The notes beneath the pieces are model-generated. The model had not been told where the DNA came from. It did no database searches and saw only the letters and a list, made by a program, of their open reading frames with translations. This document shows, in pieces, positions 21,464 to 32,861 of a DNA stretch of 64,000 nt. Both the position numbers and the translations under genes were made by a program. Origin of the DNA: Leptidea sinapis (Eukaryota; Arthropoda; Insecta; Lepidoptera; Pieridae); contig NC_066277.1 in assembly GCF_905404315.1 (NCBI RefSeq), positions 14,965,501 through 15,029,500 on the forward strand. The letters are read 5' to 3'. Position 1 is the first letter of the stretch, and each line of letters opens with the position of its first letter.

Positions 21464-21590
21464 GACGAGCAGGACGTTCAGCTGATGATAATTGATACGC
21501 CCTGCCCATTAAAATGCAGTGCCGCTCAGTATTCTTAAAATACCCAAAAAATAAAATGTCAAGCCTCATTTGCCCAGTAATTTATTTTAG
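21464..21590 (-). repeat. Family A repeat, minus, 3' part only
   Basis: GACGAGCAGGACGTTCAGCT through ATGCAGTGCCGCTCAG and a deleted version of the rest to CATTTGCCCAGTAATTT. Confidence 0.8.
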
Positions 21591-21639
21591 TCTTTACCAA
21601 CAATTTTTTACCAACTTTACCAACCAGCCCATGTTTGTG

Positions 21640-21780
21640 TACTTTATAAGGTGCGGTTCCGGCCACATAACGTAGTATTGTTCCCATCTTTGAGCAGAAC
21701 TGCTCGAATTGTCGGGGATCCAGTACTCTGTGAAAATTTCCATTACTTGGCATTGTGGAGAGACGTGGCGTCTTAGAAGA
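21640..21780 (+). mobile_element. Jockey family 3 LINE fragment
   Basis: + strand reading KVRFRPHNVVLFPSL then RTARIVGDPVLCE and ALWRDVAS, a collapsed version of the RPHMEYCCHLWSGAPQ / RRAARIVGDPVLCE region seen in better copies at 12380 and 57300. Confidence 0.7.
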
Positions 21781-22614
21781 CACAAAATGACTGACTGATG
21801 GCAGACCGCATTTGTCACGGACATTTGTCTTTCTAGGAAGATGACGCTGTACCGAGAACTTTAGACCCGTTGTAAGTGTAACTATATGATATGTAATTAC
21901 TTAGCAACCAAATCACTATAAATATAAGTAGGTAGTTAGGTAGTTGTTTGTTCTCTAAAAATCTACTTATTTGAATACCACGTCAGTGACAAAAAAAACG
22001 AATTTAAGAATGAATTTTATGTAGGTATTCTTAAAAATAAGAAACGTTAGTACGTCATTTTTATATCAGTTAAAACAAAGATACTGCAAACAAGACACGG
22101 GCACTGGAATCAAACCCGCAATCCTTACTTTCAAGGTGTAACTGTTTTTTTAATTTATTCATTTACTCATAATATGACGATATTTATTTTTATTTAAGAA
22201 AACAATCTGACTATCGGATATAAAAAAATCGGAGTTACAAGTAACGTGGCTATATAATACTATGACAAATAACGGGAAAGAATTTGTGTTATCTGGTATC
22301 CCCCGTAACTGCGCACATACTAGCGTAATGTTGCTTCACTTCATAATATCATGGCGCGGAGTCCTTCTTTTTTTATTCGTCTCTGATTGTATTATCTTGA
22401 TTCTATTATAGAATCCTGAGCCTTGTGAGCGATTGAAAGGCACAATAATTAAAATACCATATAGCCACGATTTGGACAATTAATTAATTGGTTAAAATTT
22501 TTTGGCTCTTATGAAACAATACAATACAGAGATTTATGAGACCAGAGTTTGACGAGTTGGATTAAAATTGGCAAACAGTAATAAATAAATTATAAGTAAT
22601 TACTTTACATGAAT
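21781..22614. other. Unassigned spacer
   Basis: AT-rich; a tRNA-like phrase (GACACGGGCACTGGAATCAAACC near 22096) may be a SINE scrap. Confidence 0.3.
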
Positions 22615-23075
22615 AGTGATTTTTTCATTATTATAACACTAGAAATAAGGGATCGCTGTAACTAATTCTAGTAGGCTTCATAAGATACATAATAGCTTTA
22701 AGGGTAAATGTATACACCTTTTATAATAAAGTCCCAGCCACTGTTCGGGCATTATCAATAAATAAATTTAAATGTTTTATAAAAAAATGGCTCTGTCGTA
22801 AATCCTATTACTCCACTGCTGAATATCTAAATGATCGGACAGCCTGGACTAGATTGTGATTATTTTATAGCGATAGAAATGACTGTACAATATTGTATAT
22901 TTTTATTGAAAAGAGCTCAAAAAAAGAATGCTGGGAGAGTTTCTTGCGCCGCTTCTTCTCTCTCAGAGCGCCATTTGTTTCCGAAGCGGTAGTAGTATCT
23001 AGAAATTACATCAAAAAGAATTCTAAAGTAATAAATTTTGAGAAAATAAATGCCTTTTTATGCCTATTTATGTGT
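22615..23075 (+). mobile_element. LINE family 1, 3' end
   Basis: Encodes the last ~55 codons of the RT tail in broken frame (SRLHKIHNSFKG-like, KWLCRKSYYS-like) and the full 3' UTR (TGACTGTACAATATTGTATA, CGCCGCTTCTTCTCTCTCAG, TTCCGAAGCGGTAGTAGT, AATAAATGCC). Closest relative in the window: 32926-33388. Confidence 0.9.
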
Positions 23076-23194
23076 TATTATAAAAAAGTTGCTACTTTCT
23101 CAGCGGAAAGTGAATCGTGTTGTAAATAACTTAGTTATGAATTATATGCTAATGATTTAAAAAATTATCGCACAATAAATTGCCCTCACGATCA

Positions 23195-24145
23195 AACTAA
23201 GGTACAAAATGATCAATCGTGTGTCACTTTGGTGCGCGACAAACTATATGCAGCTTAACAAAAATAAATGCAATCATTTAAGAATATCAAGAACACATGT
23301 AAAGTTTAAAACCACATATATAGATGGCGTTATAATAAAAAATACTGGTGAAATTAAAGATCTAGGAGTAATAATAGACAATGAATTTAGTTTTAAAAGC
23401 CACATCGATAATATTGCACAAAAAAGTCATAAAATGCTTGGTTTTATTTTTCAAAAAAAAGAGATTTTAAATCAGCGGTGTTGCTAAAAATACTGTTTAA
23501 TTCTTTAGTGAGACCTATTTTTGGATATAATTCTGTAATTTGGTGGCAATACTATAAAAAATACATAACTCGAATAGAATTAGTACAGAAAAAATTCGTG
23601 TCTAGACTTAGTTATATCGATAAAACTTACCATACTTATAATTAAAAAAAAAGGCCCAGTTGAGTTTTCTTTACAAGCTCATGAACAACCTAATAGACTG
23701 TCCAGATGTACTTCAGAATATTGGCATTTGTGTACCGTCATTCAATTGTCGAATAGGTACTTATTCCCCAATATTTATAAAATTTTATAGAAATTACTAC
23801 GGATTAAACTCTCCCATCCAGCTCATATGTGAAAGATATAATAAAATATTTAATTTAGATTATACTATTGATATTTTTTCAAATTTGAATTTTTATAAAA
23901 ACAGATGTCCTGGTCATTAAAAAGCTTAAATATAGATTAGTACGTAAGTAATGAATAGTAAATTATTACTTATATTTTTTTTAATTTGTTTTTAGCATTA
24001 TTTTTAGTATTACTTAGTTTAGTAACGTTGTGCATACCTTTAATTTAAATATGTAAATAGTAACTCTCATTAATGTATATCTTATTCATATATGTTAAAT
24101 TATGTATCTACTTGGTAAGCCTTAATAAATTAATCAATAAAGTTT
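23195..24145 (+). mobile_element. LINE family 5, RT C-terminal region
   Basis: Frame 1 at 23209-23487 reads NKNKCNHLRISRTHVKF, IKDLGVIIDNEFSFKSHID and SHKMLGFIFQ; frame 2 reads LFNSLVRPIFGYNSVIWW and VQKKFVSRLSYI; frame 3 (23660-23920) reads SFLYKLMNNLIDCPDVL, ICVPSFNCRIG, NSPIQLICERYNKIF. This is the thumb and C-terminal tail of a Jockey-like LINE with two frameshifts. A 3' UTR with AATAAAG follows to ~24145. The catalytic motifs are absent (5' truncation). Confidence 0.82.
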
Positions 24146-25234
24146 TAAAAAATACATAAAACATACAAAAAAGGAATTGATGAAAGATGAGATTAGAATA
24201 CTTTATTGGACATTTTTGTAAAACAAAATACTGAAAATAAATTACTAAAGATAAGGCAGTAAGGCCCCTGACTGTTCCCAAGAACGAATCAATAAAAATG
24301 TACTCTATGCTCCTGTCAAATTAAACATGAATGGAGGTGCATTCATAACTCGTTTTGATCAGTTTATTTTTACGAAAGCACCTAAGCAAACCTTTAATTT
24401 GTAATTCAAAGAACTATATATATATATTTATATTTCTATTATTTAATAAGTACTAAAAAGGGGCTTAATGGCTTAATTTGACGCTATAAAGCGTAATTTT
24501 AAAATATATTTGTAATAATTTCTACGCAAAAAAAACCGTTAAAATCATATCATTTTACGTTTCGAAATGCAACGCATAAGGTTCGAGTAAGAGAGACAGA
24601 CTTATGCAACGACTATACAGCGTCATCTTTTTCTCACACCGCGAACCACAGATAAATTTCTTTCGTTTATTTTTCCATAAGCGATTCAATCGCTATTCAG
24701 TTATAAACACTTCATATACGAATCTTAGCGATTCAGTTTAGGTACCTAAACCGAACTGCATCGGAATTAAATCGCTATTTAAAAGTTGATGGTAGGCCTT
24801 CTAAGTTCCCTTCCCAGAGTTCGACGAGTAGAGATAGTGAAAGTATGATTTATATTACTTTTTACTATAAATACGTTATACCTATTTATAATATTTATGC
24901 GAAGTTCAAGATCTCAATGGAAGCTGACGCTTAAAATATAGGATGATTGAGTCTAATATATTCTAAGTGAAAGTGGTGTGATCCAAAGAAAACACATGAA
25001 AATAGGGATGCTGTTCACGTCACAAGGCGCAAGACTCTATATTTCTCACTACACCTAACAATTTGATTAAGTATCTATCTTTGGTAGGTTAGTCACAATA
25101 TGGCATTTTGTGTCAATCATTTTTTATATAATAATAATATTGACACACTTTACACAAATTATTATATTTTTAGTTAATCTTACACAATTTATACATTCTC
25201 TTTTATTATAAAAATTATAATAATAATAAATATT
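24146..25234. other. Unassigned AT-rich block
   Basis: No coding sequence recognised. A 16 bp palindrome GTTTAGGTACCTAAAC lies at about 24736-24751, between two AGCGATTCA phrases. Confidence 0.35.
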
Positions 25235-25440
25235 TTTATCCAACTAATATTATAAGCGCGAAAGTTTGTCATACATCCATGTATGTTACTCTTTCACGCA
25301 ATAACTACTGAATGGATAGAATACAGCTATAATTGATTAAGATATCGTGTGAATTATCCAAATATAACGATAAGTATTCACTCAGGTAAAAAATCTGCTA
25401 TATGTAAGCCATTATCGCCAAAATAGTGATCAATAAAATA
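25235..25440 (+). repeat. Repeat family J fragment
   Basis: AATATTATAAGCGCGAAAGTTTGT and ACTCTTTCACGCAATAACTACTGAATGG; related copies at 45905-46195 and 47590-47790. Confidence 0.65.
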
Positions 25441-25740
25441 CAATAAAAATTGATAATTTATTTTAATGCACACTTGATAGTTTTAAATTGGTTCTTATAT
25501 CAAAATAAACATTTTTATCACTTCTGTTATTTAAATTAGATAAACTTACACGCATTAATTGGACAAATATTTATAAATGCTACGATAATGACCAACCTCA
25601 ATAATCTCTTTTCAATACTTAGTACATTATTTTGATAAATCTCGTAGGGTTTAGGCTGCGTTTGCAATGTTAGCGTAAAAAAATTAATTATTTACGAAAT
25701 CACATTAGAAACCTCAAAAATAACAGTATTTCTCCACTAT

Positions 25741-25885
25741 TTAATGGATGTTATTAAACATATAAACCTTCCTCTTCAATCACTCTATCTATTAAAAAAA
25801 CCGCATCAAAATCCGTCGCGTAGTCTTAAAGATTTAAGCATACATAGTGATATAGGGACAGAGAAAGCGACTTTGATATAAGTAA
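25741..25885. repeat. Repeat family L2 fragment
   Basis: AACCTTCCTCTTCAATCACTC, CGCATCAAAATCCGTCGCGTAG and GCGACTTTGATAT; a related stretch is at 37865-37990. Flanks (25441-25740, 25886-26576) are unassigned. Confidence 0.55.
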
Positions 25886-26576
25886 TAATAAATTATAATC
25901 ATTAATTAATTTTAATCTAAATTAACTTAAATATTAAAATTAGGGCAATGTACGGGAACATCAGCAATCATGTCAACCCATATTTAAAAAATCTAGGATT
26001 GTTACCTTTGCCGTCGATTTATATTTCCGAGATATGTTTGTAAAGAAATAAAGCATTGTCTAAATCGGCTAATGAACTAAATCCGCGGAACCGACGTGAT
26101 CCATAAAGACTCGTTCGTTCACATGACGTTCCCAAAATTACTAAATATAATAAAAGTTGCGTATTGCGTTAATTGTATCACTGAGTAACATTGAAAATTT
26201 AAATTCTAGACATTTAATTATAATTTTAATAGTTTTGAGGAATTCATGGACAAGAAACTCTGTGATTATTAAGTTAAATATTTGTATGTCAGAAATAGTG
26301 CTAGTAGAACATATAAGCTCATTATAATAATATTTTAACACTATTGTTTACTATGTCTTTTGATAATAAATATATTATTATTATTATTAAAAATGATCAA
26401 AAGAGTATTTAATTTTAAGTTGCCTTATCTTTAAAGTAATTTCCAAAATACTAACATCATTCGTGTATGTAGAAAATATATGTTGTATAAAATATCATAG
26501 TTGAAAAAGGCATTGTCTTATGTATGACGCGAGTATATCTTAAGGCGAAGAGTAAGTACTTCTACCACGTGGGTCG

Positions 26577-26881
26577 TTTTTTATATGAAAATAAGGAACG
26601 AGACGAGCAGGACGTTCAGCTGTTGCTAATTGATACGTTCTGCCAATGCAAGGCCGCTCAGGATTCTTGAAAAACCCAAAAATTCAGAGCGGCAATACAA
26701 TTGCGCTCGTCACCTTGAGGCATAAGATGTTAAGTGTCATTAGCTCAGTAATTTCACTAGCTACGGCGCCCTTCCGACCGAAACACGGTAATGCTTACAT
26801 TACTGCTTCACGGCAGAAATAGGCGCCGTTGTGGTACCCATAATCTAAGCGGCATCCTGTGCAAAGGAGCCTCCCACTGGT
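26577..26881 (-). repeat. Family A repeat, near full length
   Basis: TATGAAAATAAGGAACGAGA to GGAGCCTCCCACTGG with all internal stems. Confidence 0.92.
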
Positions 26882-27009
26882 GTTATTTCACAATTTAAAT
26901 AGGCCAAAGCACGGCTACTAGATACGTGGTTTTATTAGTAATGTCTACGCCTATTTTATTATTTATTACAGTATGTTGGTACTATATTCCGATTCATAAA
27001 ATGAAGAGC

Positions 27010-27185
27010 CTAAGCCAAGTGCGGTGTTTCAGGGTCGATACGACATGGACACCTCCAAAAAAAGCACGTACACCTTCTTCAAAGGCCGGCAGTGCTACTG
27101 TGATTCCTCTGGCAATGCAAGAGAATGTGGGCGGTGATCACTTAACACCATGTAAATAACGCTCATTTGTAATCCTTGTGTAAAA
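27010..27185 (+). mobile_element. Jockey family 3 LINE, 3' end
   Basis: AGTGCGGTGTTTC, AAAGGCCGGCAGTGCTAC, GTGGGCGGTGATCACTTAAC, poly-A. Confidence 0.8.
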
Positions 27186-28093
27186 AAAAAACAAATAAAT
27201 GGAAATATAAATCCCACAAATACTTCCCAAACCTGTGCATAAAACGACGGATTTTCGATGAACATTTCACGAATTTATAACACAATTCTTAATTCGGTAA
27301 AAATAAATTAAGTATTACACACTTACGTATAATATTATATTTTCCAACTGCACTTATAACCACTTCTGTACTATGACCTGACTGAACCGAACTATGTGTA
27401 CTATAAAAATGTATTCGGTGTACTACAAAAAATTATTAATTATTTCACAACCATTATGGAAAACAATCAGTACCCTTAAAGAATTAAGGCTAATTAAATA
27501 AAATGGTTAATTAATAACTAAATTAATTAAATACCTTTTTAATTCTCCATATTTTAGGGCTAGTTAAATAAATTTTATTATAAATAAGTAAATTAAATAT
27601 ATACCTTTTCAATTCTCCATTTAGTAATGGTTGCTTTTCGCAATTCATTTGTACACTAACAACGACACTATCACACGACTTATTAATATTGATTTGAATT
27701 GTTTCTGACTAAGAACATTAGTGTTAATTCATAATCTATTTAGAAATGCAAAGGGCATAAAAATACACCCAGAAATTGATAGATTTAGTGTAAAATTGGG
27801 TATTTCGAATCAGTACTAATCGTCTTTGTAAAGTTTCTAAAAACCAAAAATCACAATCTTCTGTGCACTATATAGAATCGAAGTATTGATTGTAATTATT
27901 AGAAAATCAAAATTTTTATTGCAAAATCTTTAACACTGTCCACAGCTAGGTTTAAAATGTTGCTCAGCTTTTGGTAATAAATTTAACAACGCGTGTGACC
28001 GCTTATCAAATAAGCATTATGACCCGTTGATAACAGAGCAACACAGATTAATATATATTTATGAGTACAATCATCCTTGCATTTTTAGGTTAA
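27186..28093. other. Unassigned; ~70 bp local tandem duplication
   Basis: 27487-27556 and 27559-27625 are two diverged copies of an AT-rich unit ending TACCTTTT(T/C)AATTCTCCAT. The rest holds nothing recognised. Confidence 0.45.
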
Positions 28094-28768
28094 CCCTTAA
28101 AAGGTATCTGACATACATAGCTGGTATCGTGGGGCCCGTGCGGCCCCCATAGTATGTTTGATTCTAGCAAGTAAATCTCTAGTATGTATTTGAATAAATG
28201 GTCAGAAATAATAAAAAATAGGCTTGTTTTATATAATCAAATAATACTTAGTTAGCTCAGTCGGTTAGAGCACTGGCACGGAACTCCAGAGGTCATGGGT
28301 TCGAGTCGTCGTTCATAAAATTTTGTTTTTCTAATTTTATTTGTGCGAATAGTTTTTATTAATAAAAACTTCTTCCTGCAATACTAGAGGAGATTACAAA
28401 ATACTATCAACATTTTGGTAATATTTATTTTCTACGTTACAAATATCAATGAAAATTATAGTTTGAAAAGTAAAATACAAAACTAGTTATTTTACTTTAT
28501 CTACAATACGTAAACTTAAAAACAAATAACGTATTATAATCTCTAATCAAAGTTTCACAAAAATCAACATGACATAAATTACCTACTTCTAATAACACTT
28601 GCATACCTGGGTCCCAGTAAGTGATACAGTGCCGAAGTCATACCCGTCGCGAACAGCGATGTAATAAGAATACTTAAAATGGCGGTTGCTCACGATCCTT
28701 AGTTTATTAGAAAACAAAGAAAAACTCATGCGTTGGGGCCGTGCGGCCCCAACAATACCAGTTAAGGG
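28094..28768. mobile_element. piggyBac-like MITE
   Basis: Terminal repeats CCCTTAAAAGGTA (left) and inverted CCCTTAACTGGTA (right), flanked by TTAA (28090-28093) and a one-base variant TTAG (28769-28772). Just inside each end is a GC hairpin, GGGGCCCGTGCGGCCCCC (28131) and GGGGCCGTGCGGCCCC (28735). TTAA duplication with CCC ends is the piggyBac signature. No transposase frame; a SINE lies within. Confidence 0.75.
28250..28325 (+). repeat. tRNA-derived SINE head
   Basis: Box A TTAGCTCAGTCGG and box B GGTTCGAGTC with the tail CGTTCATAAAATTTTG. The anticodon arm is degenerate, so this is a SINE and not a tRNA gene. Confidence 0.75.
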
Positions 28769-29334
28769 TTAGATTAGCGACCCACACCGGCTCCGCACGG
28801 GTGGAATTTAGAAAGAAAAGAGGTTAAAATGTGAAGTTTTTTTTATGTTTTCAGCTGACTTCTTACACAGTTCGAAATAATTTGGCTTAGAAGTGATGCA
28901 TTTCGCGGAGGGCTATGTATATATCAACTGTATAGTATATGTTTACGAATATACAAAATATAATCGTTTAATAACCATACGTTATTTCAATTACAGATAT
29001 CAAAAATCTTATCGGAGTGTTATAAACCAAAATTTTGGATACCTCTCGTTTGATTTTTGAAAGGTTATTGATGTCATTTTACAGATTAGGTAACGTACTT
29101 TGGATTACAGTTTAAAGTTTTTTTACATCTGCAATAAACACGGAATAATGACTTTGTTGCACTTAACAATTAAATTATGTATAATGGATAGACCATATAA
29201 GACCAATGGATAACTTATACAAAGAATTGGGGAAGTTAGTAGTATTTTAATACGAGAACCAGATTACAATACTGTTTCTTTATAGCGACAATAAAGGCTC
29301 TCATACATTTGAATCCAATATTTATCTTTGGTTC
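28769..29334. other. Unassigned spacer
   Basis: AT-rich, nothing recognised; could include Helitron sequence upstream of the helicase. Confidence 0.3.
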
Positions 29335-30440
29335 ACAGCGTAGATATGGTTGGGTAGATTAGTCTTAAAAAGAGTTAATCAAAAGGTTACCATTGGCGAA
29401 GGTGGTTTTATATGGATGCTTTATGTGGCACTGGTAAAACTTTTCTTTTAAACGTACTATTAGCTCAAATCTGGAAAGATAAAGAAGTTGCTATAGCAGC
29501 AGCTAACTCTGGAAGAGCTGCTACGCTACTTAGTCAGGAGCAAACCACACAGTCAGGTCATAAACTGCCATTGAATTTATCTAATGAGTAAATGCCAGTT
29601 TGTAACATTAGTAAAAGTAGTGAGAGCGGTAGAATGTTGCAGCAGTGGGTTGTTAGCAGTTGTTTGGGATGAAAGAACGATGTCTCAAAATAGATCAATC
29701 AGACCAGTAGATCTTATAATGATAAGTATCAAAAGTAACCAAGTTATCAACGAAGGGATGGTGGTACTCTTAGCTGGTGACTTTAGACAGACCCTGCCAG
29801 TTAGTACCTACTAGGCGCGCACCGGTAGTTGAACTAAACGCCTGTTTGAAAGCGTTTGTATTATGGGTACACGTAAAAAAGTTTTGTGTGACTACAAAAA
29901 TACAGGTTCAACTAGAGAATATTTGGCAATGAGGACTAGGTATATGCGGCTACTCTTCCTAAGATCGGAGAAGATTATATTATACAAATAAATATTAACG
30001 GCATTTTTTCAATTAAACGCGAATTCTGTCAAGTTGTCGAAACCACAGATTAACAAATAAATATGGCGATAAATACAATCGAGAATATTTGTATGAAAGG
30101 GCGACGACAATTAATGAAACCGTAGGCCAAATAAACGACCAAATAATATAAGACGTGGAAGGGTGTGTTGTCGAGTACCTCTCAGTAGAAAATGTTACTG
30201 ACATTGAGTAAGTGACATCGTATCCTATAGAGTTTCTCAACTCTTAATAATCAGGAGTGCCTTCCCGTAAGTTGAGGCTGAAATTGGGTATTGCAGTCCT
30301 GTTGATTCAAAACAAGGGTATACATACCTTTACGGTACACTGCTATTATAAAAGCTAGATTTGTGACTGGAATGGCAAAAGGAGGAAATGTCTTAATTCC
30401 AAGTATTCCAATAATTTCGACCAATTCGCCATCTCAGTTA
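29335..30440 (+). mobile_element. Helitron-type PIF1 helicase, decayed
   Basis: Helitrons are rolling-circle transposons whose Rep protein carries a PIF1-family helicase. Here the helicase reads, in shifting frames: FYMDALCGTGKTFLLNVLLA (Walker A, ~29407-29465), AAANSGRAATLLS, HKLPLNL; then VVWDERTMSQ (Walker B, ~29663-29690) and VVLLAGDFRQTLPV (motif III, ~29762-29805); then NREYLYERATTINETVGQIN (~30075-30135), YPIEFLNS, SLRLKLGIAVLL and ARFVTGMAKGGNVLIPSI (~30355-30410), the C-terminal motifs of the family. At least five frame breaks and stops. No HUH replication-initiator domain or Helitron ends were found, so this is an isolated helicase relic. Confidence 0.82.
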
Positions 30441-30883
30441 AGGCGCTATAGTCCTAAAAAGTAACATTTTTGAAAATTTACTTAAAATACTTCTACAAAT
30501 ACTTCGGTTCCAATTTTTGGATATTTTTATCTTCATTTCTTTATCAAAATTATTGCAGTTTCGAAAACACGTTTACGGGAAAAAATCTCGATAGATTTAT
30601 TTTATGAAAAATAGGCTTTTGTTGTTAATATTATCATAAAATTATGATGGCTATAAACACAAAACTTATTTTGTTGTTGTTTTTTTGTTAAACAATAAAC
30701 AATCAACAAAGGCTAAGAAACCCGCTTAAACGTTACAGGAGTACATTAAGAATATTTTTTTTTACTTTACGTTATGTGCGTGTTCACGATTATCAAACCC
30801 CCAAAATCTTTATTTTTAAGCAAAGGATGGAAAAACAAAATACTTAGTTTTTAAAATATATGAACTTGTATATAAATATTATT
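30441..30883. other. Unassigned AT-rich spacer
   Basis: Nothing recognised. Confidence 0.3.
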
Positions 30884-31360
30884 TATTTAATCAAAACAAA
30901 TCTTATAACTATATTTACAATACTACGACTACATAAAATTAAAACTATCATTACGTGGAAGCGTACCAAGAATACTGGCAGCATTACCCCGTTGGATAGC
31001 AAGGCTGATCCGTTGACCGAAATAGCTGCCAGCGCTTGGGTTTCCAGTAGCCTTATTGAGGCGCGAAGATAGTATTTTGAACATTCTCCGCGCCTCTGGG
31101 CCCCACGGGCCAAGTGTCTCGACACCAAACGGCACAAAGATGTATGACTCACTGAGACCAACATATTTGCGACGCTTGCTGTCTTCGGCAGTCGAAGCAG
31201 CAGCCCCAGCACCAACTGACGTAACATGGACATGAGAAGGAGCCAGAGTGTCGACGCAAGTAGCGTCCCACACCAGCGCCCTTCCCCGTGCCCAAGCCAC
31301 CAGCGTCATTCCATCAGGACGCTTGCCATCGCGGCGGGTAATACCATTTGGTAATACCAT
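30884..31360 (-). mobile_element. RPDG/WDATC domain repeat, best copy
   Basis: A 143-codon minus-strand frame (31360-30929) without internal stops. Key segments: GKRPDG (residues 12-17), ALVWDATCVDTLAPSHV (28-44), GAGAAASTAEDSKRRKY, SYIFVPFGVETLGPWGPEA, YFGQRISLAIQRGNAASILG. Diverged copies occur at 40130-40345, 40591-40915 and 47965-48410, so it is a mobile or dispersed family and not a single-copy host gene. RPD...D-x-T spacing recalls the core of restriction-like (PD-(D/E)XK) endonucleases of some LINEs; this is an inference from pattern only. A conserved 3' flank (TACATAAAATTAAAACTATCA on the + strand) follows the stop. Confidence 0.6.
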
Positions 31361-31551
31361 ATTTAAAATATATTAAAATAAACTTTAAATTGCTTACTAA
31401 ACACAGCAGTTTATATGTGTATTATTTGCAAAGTATTCTAAAAATAAATCTGCCCAAAATAACTTCTCCACGCAGACCAGGTGCGAGTAAAAGCTAGTAA
31501 CTGTAAAAAAAGGGCTTTCATTTAAAAAAATTATTCATAGCCAAAAATACA

Positions 31552-31619
31552 AGGGGACACCCGGATTTGAACCGGGGACCTATCGATCTGCAGTCGATCT
31601 GCCACTGAGCTATATCCCC
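31552..31619 (-). tRNA. tRNA-Cys(GCA)-like, shortened D arm
   Basis: Minus strand folds as GGGGATA acceptor stem paired 7/7 with TGTCCCC (one G-T), anticodon stem ATCGA/TCGAT around loop CTGCAGA (anticodon GCA), T stem CCCGG/CCGGG around TTCAAAT, discriminator U. The D arm region is about 4 nt shorter than in usual insect tRNA-Cys and its stem is weak (GCTC facing GATC). Boxes A and B are otherwise intact. It may be a functional variant or a recent pseudogene; no T-run terminator follows immediately on its 3' side. Confidence 0.7.
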
Positions 31620-31821
31620 GATGTGTCTTAGCTCAAATGTACCGATTGCTTTATGAGTGAGTATATTTTATAGGTTTCATTGTCACTACACAAAGAATCT
31701 TAACAAAATTACATAACAATCCTTTATTATTAATTGTTTTATTTATTAATCCTACAGTTTTATACAAATTAACTTTACAATAGTATGATACCAAAAAGAC
31801 CCAAAGTTCTATTGATTTTAC

Positions 31822-32131
31822 CAGTGGGAGGATCCTTTACACAGTATACCGGCTAGATAATGGGTACCCTAACGGCTTCTATTTCTGCCGTGAAGTAGTA
31901 TAGTGTAAGCATTACTGTGTTTTGGTCTGAAGGGTGCCGTAGCTAGTGACATTACTACCCAAATGAGACCTGACATCTTATGTCTCAAGGTGACGAGCGC
32001 AATTGTATTCCCGCTCAGAATTTGTGTGTTTTTCAAGAATCCTGAGCGGCACTGCATTGTAATGGACAGGGCGTATCAATTACCATCAACTGAACATCCT
32101 GCTCGTCTAGTCCCCAATATTCATAAAAAAA
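31822..32131 (+). repeat. Family A repeat, near full length
   Basis: CCAGTGGGAGGATCCTTTAC to TATTCATAAAAAAAAAG. Confidence 0.92.
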
Positions 32132-32156
32132 AAGATTTCTACTAAATTATTTGAAA

Positions 32157-32703
32157 GTACTAAAAATTGGCAAAAAACGTAACCCTTATGGATTCATCAT
32201 GTCTGCATGTCTGTCTGTCCGTGTATGTCACAGCCACTTTTTTCCGAAACTATAAGAACTATACTGTTGAAATTTGGTAAGTAGATGTATTCTGTGAACC
32301 GCATTAAGATTTTCACAGAAAAATAGAAAAAAGTAATAAATTTTGGGGGTTCCCCTCCCCATACTTAGAATTGAAACTCAAAAAAAAACCCATGCGGGTT
32401 GGATGTGTATATCTTTGGATAGGTCTTCAAAAATGATGATGAAGGGGGGGGGGGGCTGTAACTTCTAAAATAGAGAATGATAAAACTAAAAAAATATATG
32501 ATGTACATCACCATGCAAACTTACACCGAGAATTGGTTTGAACGAGATCTAGCTTTTTTTGTACAGGTTAATAAATAAATCGTATTATCATTAATTTAAT
32601 TTAAAAAAATACACTATTTTTAAAACGAAAAATTTGCAACGTACTAAAACTGCTTCTACGGAACCCTTTATAGGCGAATCAGACTCGAACTTGGCCGCTT
32701 TTT
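32157..32703 (-). repeat. Repeat family K (~550 bp), copy 1
   Basis: Reverse of 55188-55735. Shared blocks (+ strand here): GTCTGTCTGTCCG, AACTATAAGAACTATACTGTTG, TTCTGTGAACCGCATTAAGA, CCCCATACTTAGAATTGAAA, and ACGGAACCCTTTATAGG near the end. Resembles a widespread lepidopteran non-autonomous repeat. Confidence 0.8.
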
Positions 32704-32861
32704 TAATATATGATGAGGGCCTGCTTAAGCTTTGAACACCGAAAATTCACTCTAGTTGTAACCGGTTTTCTCTAAATTAATAACCAGCAGTAATAAAAAA
32801 AAAATGATACAATACATCTGATGGATGTTGTACTTTTTATTCTACACTAATTCAATTTAAA

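Noticed and set aside
24660..24800. Regulatory palindrome cluster (AGCGATT and GGTACC words)
   Set aside because: Suggestive spacing only; no gene nearby to connect it to.
28250..28325. Possible tRNA gene
   Set aside because: Anticodon arm degenerate and the same head recurs at 19112, 32862 and 44148 with a common tail, so it is a SINE.
30883..31233. 116-codon minus frame
   Set aside because: Shadow of the 143-codon RPDG/WDATC frame.
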